Made by a program: the position numbers and the translations under genes
Notes under the pieces: generated by a model
Database searches by the model: none
Told to the model about the DNA's origin: nothing
The model's input: only the letters and a program-made list of their open reading frames with translations
In this document: one piece after another, positions 7,190 through 13,640 of the stretch
Layout: each line of letters begins with the position of its first letter
Numbering within the stretch: the stretch's first letter is position 1
NCBI GenBank assembly: GCA_050329835.1
Contig: JBHJOJ010000199.1
Span: 1-24,570, forward strand
Origin: JANNOG01 sp050329835
GTDB taxonomy: Bacteria; Actinomycetota; Actinomycetes; Actinomycetales; JBBAYJ01
DNA: 24,570 bases
Reading direction: 5' to 3'

Positions 7190-8272
7190 GTGGCCCGGGT
7201 GACACTGCGGACGGTCGCCCAGCGCGTGGGGGTCAGCCCGATGACGGTGTCGAACGCCTTCTCGCGGCCCGACCAGCTGTCCGAGGCCCTCCGGGCGCGG
7301 ATCCTCGCCACGGCGGCGGAGCTGGGCTATCCGGGTCCCGACCCGACGGCCCGGGCCCTCGCCAGCGGATCGACCGGCACGATCGGGATCCTGCTGACGG
7401 ACCGGTTGTCCGACGCCTTCTCCGACGAGATGTCGACGGCCTTCCTGGTCGCCGTCGTCGACGCGCTCACCCCGACCGGTCTCGGTCTCACCCTGCTCCC
7501 GGGTACCTCGGACGGCGACGTCCTCCCCGCCCGGGACGTCGCGATGGACGGTGCCCTGGTCTACTCCTGCCGTAACGGCTCGACCGCCCTCGACTGGCTG
7601 GTCCGGCGCGGGCTCCCCCGGGTCAACATCGACCGGGACCCGGAGCCTGGCGTCCCGTCGGTCAATGTCGACGACCGTTCCGGGGCGCGCCTGGCCGCTC
7701 GTCACCTGGCGGATCTGGGCCACCGCCACATCGGCCTCGTGGCCGTGTCGAGCGCCGTCGGTCCCGGCGGCGAGATCCTCACCGGGGCGGCGCACGAGGG
7801 CTCCGTCGCCCGCGAGCGGCGTTCCGGGTGGACCGAGGTGCTGGACGCTGCGGGCGCCCGCGTCGTCACCGTCCACCGCCCCGCGACCACCCAGGAGGAC
7901 GGGTACGCGGCCGGCCGGGTGCTGCTGGACGTCACCGACCGGCCGACCGCGGTGCTCTGCTTCTCGGACGCCGTCGCGGCGGGCGTGATCAGGGCGGCGG
8001 AGGACCTCGGCCTCGCCGTCCCGGACGACGTCTCCGTCGTCGGTTTCGACGACGTGACGCTGGCCCGCCGGACCCGGCCCCCGCTGACCACCGTGTCCCA
8101 GGACCCCGCCGCCAAGGCCGAGGCAGCGGTGGCCGCCCTGGTCGCCGCGATCGGCGGGCGGCGGTCCCGCCGGGGCCCTGCGCCGGACCCGGAGTCCCTC
8201 TCCGCGCCGGCACAGGTCCTTCTGCCGACTCGACTCGTCGTCCGGCACAGCACCGCTCCGCCCCCTGGCTGA
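7190..8272 (+). CDS. LacI/GalR-family transcriptional regulator
   Basis: A 360-residue DNA-binding repressor. Residues 4-24 hold the LacI helix-turn-helix (VTLRTVAQRVGVSPMTVSNAF), followed by the hinge region (ALRARILATAAELGYPGPDPTARALA). A periplasmic-binding-protein-like effector domain runs from about residue 61 to the C-terminus, including VPSVNVDDRSGARLAARHLADLGHRHIGLV, FSDAVAAGVIRAAEDLGLAVPDDVSVVGFDD and the closing RLVVRHST. Members respond to sugars or related metabolites; the effector is not readable from sequence. The GTG at 7190 is preferred because ARVTLRTVA is the usual family N-terminus; GTG at 7199 is the alternative. No strong ribosome binding site sits at ideal distance (GGTGA is 6-8 bases upstream). 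The gene lies behind the small ORF and a LacI-like palindrome, which suggests autoregulation. Confidence 0.9.
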   Translation: MARVTLRTVAQRVGVSPMTVSNAFSRPDQLSEALRARILATAAELGYPGPDPTARALASGSTGTIGILLTDRLSDAFSDEMSTAFLVAVVDALTPTGLGLTLLPGTSDGDVLPARDVAMDGALVYSCRNGSTALDWLVRRGLPRVNIDRDPEPGVPSVNVDDRSGARLAARHLADLGHRHIGLVAVSSAVGPGGEILTGAAHEGSVARERRSGWTEVLDAAGARVVTVHRPATTQEDGYAAGRVLLDVTDRPTAVLCFSDAVAAGVIRAAEDLGLAVPDDVSVVGFDDVTLARRTRPPLTTVSQDPAAKAEAAVAALVAAIGGRRSRRGPAPDPESLSAPAQVLLPTRLVVRHSTAPPPG

Positions 8273-8342
8273 TCAACCCTCGCGGCGGTCACCCGAGCGC
8301 GCCGCCGGCCGGGATCGCCGGTCGTGGCGAGGCTGCGGAGAG

Positions 8343-8717
8343 GCTGGGGCCGGCGTCGACCTCGCCGCACTCGACGGGGACGCGGTCGAGGTCGACGAGG
8401 CGCGGACCTCGGCACGGATCGAGCTCCCGCCGCCCGAGCTGGGCGAGGCGAGCCTCGACCTGGAGCGCAGCTACGTGGCGAGCCGGGACCAGGGGCTGAT
8501 CGACCGGGTGCAGGACGCCCTCGACGACGGCGCGGGCGGGCCGGGCGAGGACGACTCGGCCCTCTACCTCACGGCGGAGCAGCGGATCGCCGAGGCCGCG
8601 GGCGACACCGACGAGCTGACCGAGCGCGCCCGCGCCAACACCAGGTCGTTCCTGGAGTCGCTGCTCGGCTCCCTCGGCTTCACCGACGTCGAGGTGGTCT
8701 TCACCGACGAGCGATGA
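8343..8717 (+). pseudogene. DUF4230 protein, 5'-truncated remnant
   Basis: The frame ending at 8717 encodes about 124 residues that read as the C-terminal part of a DUF4230 protein: AGAGVDLAALDGDAVEVDE, then ARIELPPPELGEASLDLERSYV, then RDQGLIDRVQDAL, and finally NTRSFLESLLGSLGFTDVEVVF. Intact family members are usually around 200 residues with an N-terminal membrane anchor, which is missing here. Between 8283 and 8475 the frame has no ATG, GTG or TTG, so the conserved part before the GTG at 8475 cannot be translated normally. The first recognisable residues appear only about 70 bp after the LacI stop, in a different frame from LacI. I infer that the 5' end was lost in a rearrangement. An 80-residue product from GTG 8475 remains possible. 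Confidence 0.7.
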
Positions 8718-8738
8718 CCCGACGAGGAATCGGTGCTT

Positions 8739-8811
8739 GATCACCGTTTCGGCCAAGATCTGTCACGCCGCCTGCGGATCCGGCGGACAGAACTGGGCCG
8801 AAACGGCGATC
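8739..8811. repeat. Long palindromic hairpin, REP-like or terminator
   Basis: Two arms of about 31 bases pair almost perfectly. The left arm begins GATCACCGTTTCGGCC (8739-8754) and the right arm ends GGCCGAAACGGCGATC (8796-8811), with 15 of 16 positions matching. Pairing continues inward through TCTGTC/GACAGA and CGCCG/CGGCG to a small loop near 8772-8780. It lies between the DUF4230 remnant and an EamA gene on the same strand. There is no T-run, so a classic intrinsic terminator is less likely than a palindromic interspersed repeat. Confidence 0.75.
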
Positions 8812-8859
8812 ATCGAGCGGAGGCTCCTCACCGCTCACGGTCGTCTGGACCAGGCGAGC

Positions 8860-8874
8860 CATAATCGCCGTCCG
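8860..8874 (+). promoter_or_regulatory. Candidate -10 box for leaderless EamA transcript
   Basis: CATAAT (8860-8865) is an unusually AT-rich hexamer for this DNA. It lies about 8 bp before the GTG start at 8874, so transcription would begin at or beside the start codon. No ribosome binding site is seen upstream, which supports a leaderless message. No good -35 box is visible. Confidence 0.4.
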
Positions 8875-9806
8875 TGAGCCGGCGCGGGTGGGTCCTGTTC
8901 CTCTCGATGGCGGTGATCTGGGGGATCCCGTACCTCCTCATCAAGGTAGCCGTGGAGGAGCTGCACCCCGCCGTGGTGGTGGCCGTGCGCTGCGCGCTCG
9001 GCAGCCTGCTGCTGGTCCCGATCGCCCTGGCGCGGGGCGGCTTCGGCGGGCTGCGCGGGCACTGGCGCTGGGTCGTGCTCTTCGCCCTCGTCGAGATCAC
9101 CGCACCGTTCCTGCTGCTGAGCTTCGCTGAGATCCGCCTCAGCAGCTCCCTCACCGGGCTGCTGGTCGCCATGGTCCCGCTGCTGGCCGCAGTGGCGGCC
9201 CGGCTGGTCGGGCTGGACCGGATCGACGCGCGGCGGGCCGTCGGCCTGCTCGTCGGGCTCGCCGGCGTGGCGCTGCTGGTCGGGGTGGACGTGCGGGGCG
9301 GGGACCTGCTGGCCGTGCTTGCGGTGGTCGGGGCGGCCGTGGGGTACGCGGCGGGGCCGATCCTCCTCGCCACCCGGCTCCGGCAGGTGCCGTCGCTGCC
9401 GCTGACGGCCGTCGCGCTCGCGCTGGCCGCCGCCGTGGTGGCGCCGTGGGCCGTCGTGGAGCGCCCGCCCGACCCGGGGGCGGTCACGGCCGAGGCGTGG
9501 CTGTCCGTGGCCACCCTGGGGGTCGTGTGCTCGGCGGTCGCCCTGCTGGTGTTCTTCGCCCTGGTCGCCGAGGTGGGACCGGCCCGGGCCGCCGTCATCA
9601 CCTACCTCAACCCGGTGGTCGCGCTCGCCCTGGGAGCGCTCCTGCTGGGGGAGGCGGTGACGCTCGGCATGATCGTCGGGTTCCCGGTCATCCTCGCCGG
9701 GTCGTGGCTGGCGACCTCGCGCCGGTCCGGCCGCCCGATGCCCCCGGACCCCGGGGACCCCGGGGATGCCGCGGACGCCCCCGCGCCCGCCACCCCGGTC
9801 CGGTGA
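8874..9806 (+). CDS. EamA-family (DMT superfamily) transporter
   Basis: A 310-residue inner-membrane protein with about ten transmembrane helices in two EamA repeats. It opens with WVLFLSMAVIWGIPYLLIKVAVEELHPAVVVAVRC, the typical start of the family, and the second repeat contains ITYLNPVVALALGALLLGEAVTLGMIVGFPVILAG. The C-terminal tail (about residues 285-310) is Pro/Asp-rich and cytoplasmic. Family members move amino acids, nucleosides or other metabolites; the substrate cannot be assigned. It differs clearly from the RhtA-type protein encoded at 5877-6785, so the two are not recent duplicates. The stop TGA (9804-9806) directly abuts the stop of the convergent CPBP gene (9807-9809) with no spacer. 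Confidence 0.88.
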   Translation: MSRRGWVLFLSMAVIWGIPYLLIKVAVEELHPAVVVAVRCALGSLLLVPIALARGGFGGLRGHWRWVVLFALVEITAPFLLLSFAEIRLSSSLTGLLVAMVPLLAAVAARLVGLDRIDARRAVGLLVGLAGVALLVGVDVRGGDLLAVLAVVGAAVGYAAGPILLATRLRQVPSLPLTAVALALAAAVVAPWAVVERPPDPGAVTAEAWLSVATLGVVCSAVALLVFFALVAEVGPARAAVITYLNPVVALALGALLLGEAVTLGMIVGFPVILAGSWLATSRRSGRPMPPDPGDPGDAADAPAPATPVR

Positions 9807-10583
9807 TCAGAGCCAGCCCACCCGGTCGGCCAGCAGGGCGTAGCCGACGAAGGCGACGACGTCGATCGCCCAGTGCGCGACGACCAGCGGGACCAGCCGC
9901 CGGGTCCGGTGGAACCAGCGGGCGAACAGCAGCCCCATGACGAGGTTGCCCACCAGGCCGGCGAGGCCCTGGTAGGCGTGGTAGGCGCTGCGGACGCCGG
10001 CCGAGACCCAGGCCGCCCGGGCGGGCGGCACCCCCAGCTGCTCCAGGCGCCGCAGCAGGTAGCCCACGACGACCACCTCCTCGAGCACCGAGTTCGCCCC
10101 GGCCGCGAGCACGAGCACCGGGATCGTCCACCAGGCGCCCACCAGTCCCGAGGCCTCGACGTCGAGGGACGTCCCGAGGGCCCGCGAGACGAGGTACAGG
10201 ACCAGCCCCGCGCCGCCGACCGCCGCGGCGATGCCGAGCCCCGCCGCCGCGTCGGCCGCCCGCCGCCGCCCGGTCAGCCCGAGATCCGCCCACGTGCCGT
10301 CCCGCAGCGCGAGGTGGACGGCCAGGGCGGCCGGCAGCACCAGCGCCACGATCGACACCAGCTGCGCCACGAGGTCGAGCCAGGGCCGGTCCGGGTACCA
10401 CGCGGCGTTCAGGGTCGTCGACTGCGCCGCCAGCCCACCGGGCTCGGTGAGTGCCCCGACCAGCCGCACCACGGCACGGGCGGCCGCCACGCCCATGGCG
10501 AGGGCGACCACGAGCACCACCTCGACGGCCAGGACCCGCGCCACCGCCCCGCGCGCCGGGTCGGCCCGTGCCCCGGCCGTCAT
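9807..10583 (-). CDS. CPBP-family intramembrane metalloprotease
   Basis: A 258-residue membrane protein with about seven to eight hydrophobic segments. The three active-site motifs of the CPBP (CAAX protease/bacteriocin-processing, Abi) family are visible: Glu168-Glu169 in NSVLEEVVVVGYLLRRL, His202 in VRSAYHAYQG, and His237 with Asp241 in AHWAIDVVAF. Family members are glutamate-dependent intramembrane proteases. Bacterial roles include protein processing, bacteriocin self-immunity and regulation, but the target here is unknown. The ATG at 10583 gives ARADPARGAV as N-terminus; no strong ribosome binding site is seen. It diverges from the hydrolase-TetR operon across about 100 bp that hold a palindromic operator. 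Confidence 0.85.
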   Translation of the reverse strand: MTAGARADPARGAVARVLAVEVVLVVALAMGVAAARAVVRLVGALTEPGGLAAQSTTLNAAWYPDRPWLDLVAQLVSIVALVLPAALAVHLALRDGTWADLGLTGRRRAADAAAGLGIAAAVGGAGLVLYLVSRALGTSLDVEASGLVGAWWTIPVLVLAAGANSVLEEVVVVGYLLRRLEQLGVPPARAAWVSAGVRSAYHAYQGLAGLVGNLVMGLLFARWFHRTRRLVPLVVAHWAIDVVAFVGYALLADRVGWL

Positions 10584-10625
10584 CCGACGAGTGAAGCACG
10601 GACCCCGTCCGGGGTGGACAGCTGT

Positions 10626-10662
10626 AGCTAATGGCACTAGCTTTTGGCTATGGGCATTAGCT
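10626..10662. promoter_or_regulatory. Palindromic operator pair, probable TetR binding site
   Basis: Two imperfect 15-bp palindromes of the type GCTAATG-N-CATTAGC occur: GCTAATGGCACTAGC (10627-10641) and GCTATGGGCATTAGC (10647-10661). The outer halves AGCTAATG and CATTAGCT also form a larger inverted repeat. The AT-rich block is conspicuous in this DNA and lies 24 bp before the hydrolase ATG, in front of an operon that ends in a TetR gene. Autoregulation by that TetR is the natural inference. The divergent CPBP gene could also respond. Confidence 0.6.
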
Positions 10663-10685
10663 GCTACTCCCTCGGAGGAACCGTC

Positions 10686-11537
10686 ATGACCGGTCCCGCG
10701 ACTCACACCCGACACCTCACCCGCCCGGACGGCCGCCTCGCCTACGACCTGGCCGGCGAGCACACCGGCGACGAACCGCTCGTCGTGGCGGCGCCGGGCA
10801 TGGGCGACCTCCGCAGCACCTACCGCTTCCTGGCCCCCGGCCTGGTCGCCGCCGGCCACCGGGTGGCCGCCCTCGACCTGCGGGGTCACGGCGGGTCGAG
10901 CACGGGATGGCCGTCGTACTCCGAGGAGGACGTGGCGGACGACCTGGTGGCCCTGGTCGAGGACCTGGGCCGGGGTGCGCCGGCCGTCCTCGTCGGCAAC
11001 AGCTACAGCGGCGGCGCGGCCGTGATCGCTGCGGCCCGGCGGCCGGACCTCGTCCGCGGGCTCGTCCTCTCCGGACCCTTCGTGCGCGAGGTACCCCGGA
11101 CCGCGATGCAGCGGGCGGCGGTCTGGGTCCTCACCCGGACCCCGCTCGGCCGCCGGTTGTGGGGTGCCTACGTGCCGTCGCTGTCCCCGGGCCGGCGGCC
11201 CGCCGACTTCGGCGCCCACCTGGCGGCGCTCACGGCCAACCTCGCCGAGCCCGGCCGCTGGGAGGCCGTCGCGGCGATGGCGCGGGCCGGCCACGCGGCC
11301 GCGGCCGCGGCACTGCCGTCGGTCACCGCCCCGGTGCTGGTCGTCATGGGCGAGGACGACCCCGACTTCCCCGACCCCGCGGCCGAGGCGCGGCTCGTCG
11401 CCGCCACCGTGACCGGCCCCGCGGAGGTCCTCATGGTCGCCGGGACCGGCCACTACCCGCAGGCCCAGCGCGCCGAGGTCGTGACCCCGGCCGTGGTCGA
11501 CTTCCTGGCCCGGCTGCCCGCGGCCGGCGGACGCTGA
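10686..11537 (+). CDS. Alpha/beta hydrolase
   Basis: A 283-residue soluble hydrolase of the alpha/beta fold. The oxyanion region is LVVAAPGMGDLRSTY (residues 32-46), followed by the strand-turn LDLRGHGGSS. The nucleophile elbow is VLVGNSYSGG with Ser106. The acid is probably Asp224 or Asp225 in VVMGEDDPDF, and the base is His256 in VAGTGHYPQ. The fold covers esterases, lactonases, epoxide hydrolases and haloperoxidases, so the substrate is unknown. The ATG at 10686 follows GGAGGA at 5-6 bases spacing. The stop overlaps the ATG of the TetR gene by one base, so the two are translationally coupled and probably controlled by the palindrome just upstream. Confidence 0.9.
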   Translation: MTGPATHTRHLTRPDGRLAYDLAGEHTGDEPLVVAAPGMGDLRSTYRFLAPGLVAAGHRVAALDLRGHGGSSTGWPSYSEEDVADDLVALVEDLGRGAPAVLVGNSYSGGAAVIAAARRPDLVRGLVLSGPFVREVPRTAMQRAAVWVLTRTPLGRRLWGAYVPSLSPGRRPADFGAHLAALTANLAEPGRWEAVAAMARAGHAAAAAALPSVTAPVLVVMGEDDPDFPDPAAEARLVAATVTGPAEVLMVAGTGHYPQAQRAEVVTPAVVDFLARLPAAGGR

Positions 11538-12133
11538 TGCCCCGGGCGGGGCTGACGCCGGCGAGGGTCGTCGCCGAGGCCGCGGCGATCGCCGACGCCG
11601 ACGGCCTCGAGGCGCTGACGCTCGCCGCCCTGGCCGACCGCACCGGAGTGCGCGTCCCCTCCCTGTACAAGCACGTCCGCGGCCTGCCCGAGATCCGGCG
11701 CCGGCTGGCGCTGGACGGCCTCGCCGACCTCGGGCGCCGGCTGGCGGAGGCGGCCGCCGGAGCCGTCCCGCGGGAGGCGGCCCTGCAGGAGGTGGCGGCC
11801 GCATACCGCCGGTTCGCACGATCCAGTCCGGGCCGCTACGCCGCCGCGCAGCGGGCCCCCGATCCCGGCGACGAGGAGTGGGCGCGCGCGAGCGGCCGGG
11901 TCGCATCGGTCCTGTTCGATCTCCTGACGGCCTACGACGTGCCCGAGGCCGGGCGGATCCACGCCGCCAGGGCGGTGCGCGCCGCCCTGCACGGATTCGT
12001 GGACCTGGAGCGCGCGGGCGGTTTCGGCCTGCCGGAGGACGTCGACGAGAGCTATCGGCGGCTCGTCGACCTGCTCGACCTCGGCCTGCGCGGTGCCCCC
12101 GCTGGTCAACGTGGTGCGCGAGGGGGGAGTTGA
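11537..12133 (+). CDS. TetR/AcrR-family transcriptional regulator
   Basis: A 198-residue regulator. The N-terminal helix-turn-helix is visible in LTPARVVAEAAAIADADGLEALTLAALADRTGVRVPSLYKHVRG (about residues 6-49), with SLYKHV as the recognition helix. The C-terminal part is all helical, with RAVRAALHGFVDLERAGGFGLPEDVDESYRRLVDLL, resembling the TetR_C_33/WHG type of ligand domain. It overlaps the hydrolase stop (TGATG) and probably represses its own operon through GCTAATG-type palindromes at 10626-10662. The last eight or so codons and the stop (12131-12133) lie inside the antisense tRNA-Leu gene. The tail APAGQRGARGGS therefore looks like read-through into tRNA sequence rather than conserved protein. 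Confidence 0.88.
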   Translation: MPRAGLTPARVVAEAAAIADADGLEALTLAALADRTGVRVPSLYKHVRGLPEIRRRLALDGLADLGRRLAEAAAGAVPREAALQEVAAAYRRFARSSPGRYAAAQRAPDPGDEEWARASGRVASVLFDLLTAYDVPEAGRIHAARAVRAALHGFVDLERAGGFGLPEDVDESYRRLVDLLDLGLRGAPAGQRGARGGS

Positions 12134-12198
12134 ACCCCCACGTCCTTACGGACACACGGACCTGAACCGTGCGCGTCTGCCTATTCCGCCACTCGCGC
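12112..12198 (-). tRNA. tRNA-Leu (CAG)
   Basis: The minus strand folds as a class II tRNA with encoded CCA. The acceptor stem is GCGCGAG (12198-12192) with CTCGCGC (12122-12116), then discriminator A and CCA (12115-12112). The anticodon stem CACGG/CCGTG encloses loop TTCAGGT, giving anticodon CAG. A long variable arm (GTCC GTAA GGAC) and T arm GGGGG-TTCAACT-CCCCC follow. The long variable arm and CAG anticodon identify leucine. The gene overlaps the 3' end of the TetR gene on the other strand by 22 bp. Confidence 0.95.
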
Positions 12199-12208
12199 GT
12201 GACACTGC

Positions 12209-12214
12209 ATGGTA
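12209..12214 (-). promoter_or_regulatory. Candidate -10 box of the tRNA-Leu promoter
   Basis: On the minus strand TACCAT (12214-12209) fits TANNNT and would start transcription near 12202, four bases before the mature tRNA 5' end. Upstream, at 12219-12233, lies a perfect short palindrome CTCCCG-GAA-CGGGAG in the place of the -35 region. No clear -35 hexamer is seen. Confidence 0.4.
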
Positions 12215-12387
12215 GCGGCTCCCGGAACGGGAGAGGACCGACGCCGGGCGCCCCGTCCGTCGGGGGAGACCCGGGGACCCTGCGGCGGTACCCTGCGCGC
12301 CAGCGGCCGTGCTGCCGCCTGTCCCGAGCCGACGGGTGCCTGCGCCCGGGCCGGTCCGGGCGGCCCCGGGTGGCGATGGGAGGTGCG

Positions 12388-13086
12388 ATGGGACTCTTCG
12401 ACCGATTCGAGAAGGGCGTGGAGCGCGCGGTACGCGCGCCCTTCACGAAGGCGTTCCGTTCCGAGGTCCAGCCGGTCGAGGTCGCCGGTGCGCTGCGCCG
12501 CGAGCTCGACGAGAACGTGGCGGTCCTGGCCCGCGGCCGCACCATCGTCCCGAACCACTTCACCGTCGTCCTGTCCCCCGCCGACTACGACCGCTTCGCC
12601 GAGTGGGCGCAGACGCTGGCCGACGAGCTCGCCGAGGCGGTGCTCGTCCACGCCGAGCGGCAGCGCTACGAATTCGTGGGCCCGGTCCAGGTCACCCTGC
12701 TCGCCGAGGACCGGATCGAGGCGGGCGACCTCGCGGTCGAGAGCCAGACCGTCCGGGGCGCCCTCACGCCGGCCGCCGAGCCCGGCGCCGAGCCCGGCCG
12801 GCCGGTCGTGGAGGTCGAGGGCCACCGCTACGTCCTCGCCCACCCGGTGACCGTCCTCGGCCGGGACGAGACCTGCGACATCGTGCTGCCCGACTCCGGG
12901 GTGTCGCGCCGGCACGCCGAGCTGGTCGTCGACCACTCCGGCGGTGGGACCCGGCTGGCGGTGCGCGACCTCGGCTCGACCAACGGGACCTTCGTGGACG
13001 GGGCCCGCGTGACGCACCAGGTGCTCTCGCCGGGGGACGTGGTGACCGTCGGGCGCAGCCGGATCGCGGTGCGGGAGCTCGGGTGA
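12388..13086 (+). CDS. fhaA: FhaA: DUF3662 plus FHA domain adaptor
   Basis: A 232-residue cytoplasmic adaptor. Residues 1-115 form the DUF3662 (FhaA N-terminal) domain, starting MGLFDRFEKGVERAVRAPF. After a very short linker (about 120-140) comes an FHA domain (139-231) with the phosphothreonine-binding residues GRDETCD (158-164), SRRHAE (173-178) and STNGTF (197-202). In mycobacteria FhaA binds phosphorylated MviN/MurJ and links PknB signalling to lipid II export. Mycobacterial FhaA is over 500 residues because of a long linker that is missing here. The ATG at 12388 follows GGGAGG. It is the first gene of the plus-strand operon; fhaB starts 10 bp after its stop. The 190-bp leader after the tRNA should hold the promoter; TACCCT at 12289 is one weak -10 candidate. 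Confidence 0.93.
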   Translation: MGLFDRFEKGVERAVRAPFTKAFRSEVQPVEVAGALRRELDENVAVLARGRTIVPNHFTVVLSPADYDRFAEWAQTLADELAEAVLVHAERQRYEFVGPVQVTLLAEDRIEAGDLAVESQTVRGALTPAAEPGAEPGRPVVEVEGHRYVLAHPVTVLGRDETCDIVLPDSGVSRRHAELVVDHSGGGTRLAVRDLGSTNGTFVDGARVTHQVLSPGDVVTVGRSRIAVRELG

Positions 13087-13096
13087 CCGCCGGTCC

Positions 13097-13582
13097 ATGA
13101 GCGAGCTCACCCTCACGGTCCTCCAGCTGGGACTGCTGGTCCTGCTGTGGTTGTTCGTGCTGGGCGTCGTGGGCGTCCTGCGCGGGGACCTCTTCGGCAC
13201 CCGGATCACCTCGCCGGCGGCCCGCCGCCCGGCCCGCGGCGGTGGCCGCGACCCCGGCCGGGAGCGGCCGACCCCGGCCCCGCCCCCGCCCGGCCCGAGG
13301 CGGCTGGTCGTGGTGGACGGCTCGCTCAAGGGCACCACGATCACCCTGGGCACGTCGCCCATCACCATCGGCCGCTCGCCCGAGTGCACGCTGGTCCTCG
13401 ACGACGACTACGCCTCCGGCCACCACGCCCGGCTGTCCCCGACCCCGTCGGGCTGGGTGGTGGAGGATCTGGGCTCGACGAACGGGACCTTCCTCGGCCG
13501 GGACCCGGTCCTGGCGCCCCGGCCCGTGCCGCCGCGGACCCAGGTCCGGGTCGGGCGCACGGTGCTGGAGCTGCGCTCGTGA
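13097..13582 (+). CDS. fhaB: FhaB (FipA-like): membrane-anchored FHA protein
   Basis: A 161-residue protein with an N-terminal transmembrane helix (about residues 6-29), a Pro/Arg-rich linker (40-68) and a C-terminal FHA domain (69-158). The FHA residues are GRSPECTLVLDD (92-103), SGHHARL (107-113) and STNGTF (127-132), all intact. In mycobacteria the orthologue (FipA) is a PknA/PknB substrate that connects FtsZ and FtsQ during division. The order and size match the actinobacterial fhaA-fhaB pair. Its start ATG is 10 bp beyond the fhaA stop. A 58-bp GC-rich gap follows before pstP, with inverted GGCGCG/CGCGCC blocks that may fold. Confidence 0.92.
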   Translation: MSELTLTVLQLGLLVLLWLFVLGVVGVLRGDLFGTRITSPAARRPARGGGRDPGRERPTPAPPPPGPRRLVVVDGSLKGTTITLGTSPITIGRSPECTLVLDDDYASGHHARLSPTPSGWVVEDLGSTNGTFLGRDPVLAPRPVPPRTQVRVGRTVLELRS

Positions 13583-13640
13583 GTCCCGGCGCGGCGCGGC
13601 GCGACCGGGGCGCGCCGCCGGCTGTCAGGGTGGGTCGCTG

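Noticed and set aside
9807..12563. A 918-codon minus-strand frame that includes the CPBP protease
   Set aside because: Only the last 258 codons match a protein family. The rest is antisense to the hydrolase and TetR genes and runs through the tRNA.
13586..13622. GC-rich inverted blocks between fhaB and pstP as a terminator
   Set aside because: The stem is made of simple GGCGCG runs common in this DNA, with no T-run, and the operon clearly continues.
13620..13628. A third GGCTGTCAG before pstP
   Set aside because: Same 9-mer as the putative target duplication at 2512 and 3149, but with no inverted repeat around it. It shows the 9-mer can occur by chance and lowers confidence in the duplication.
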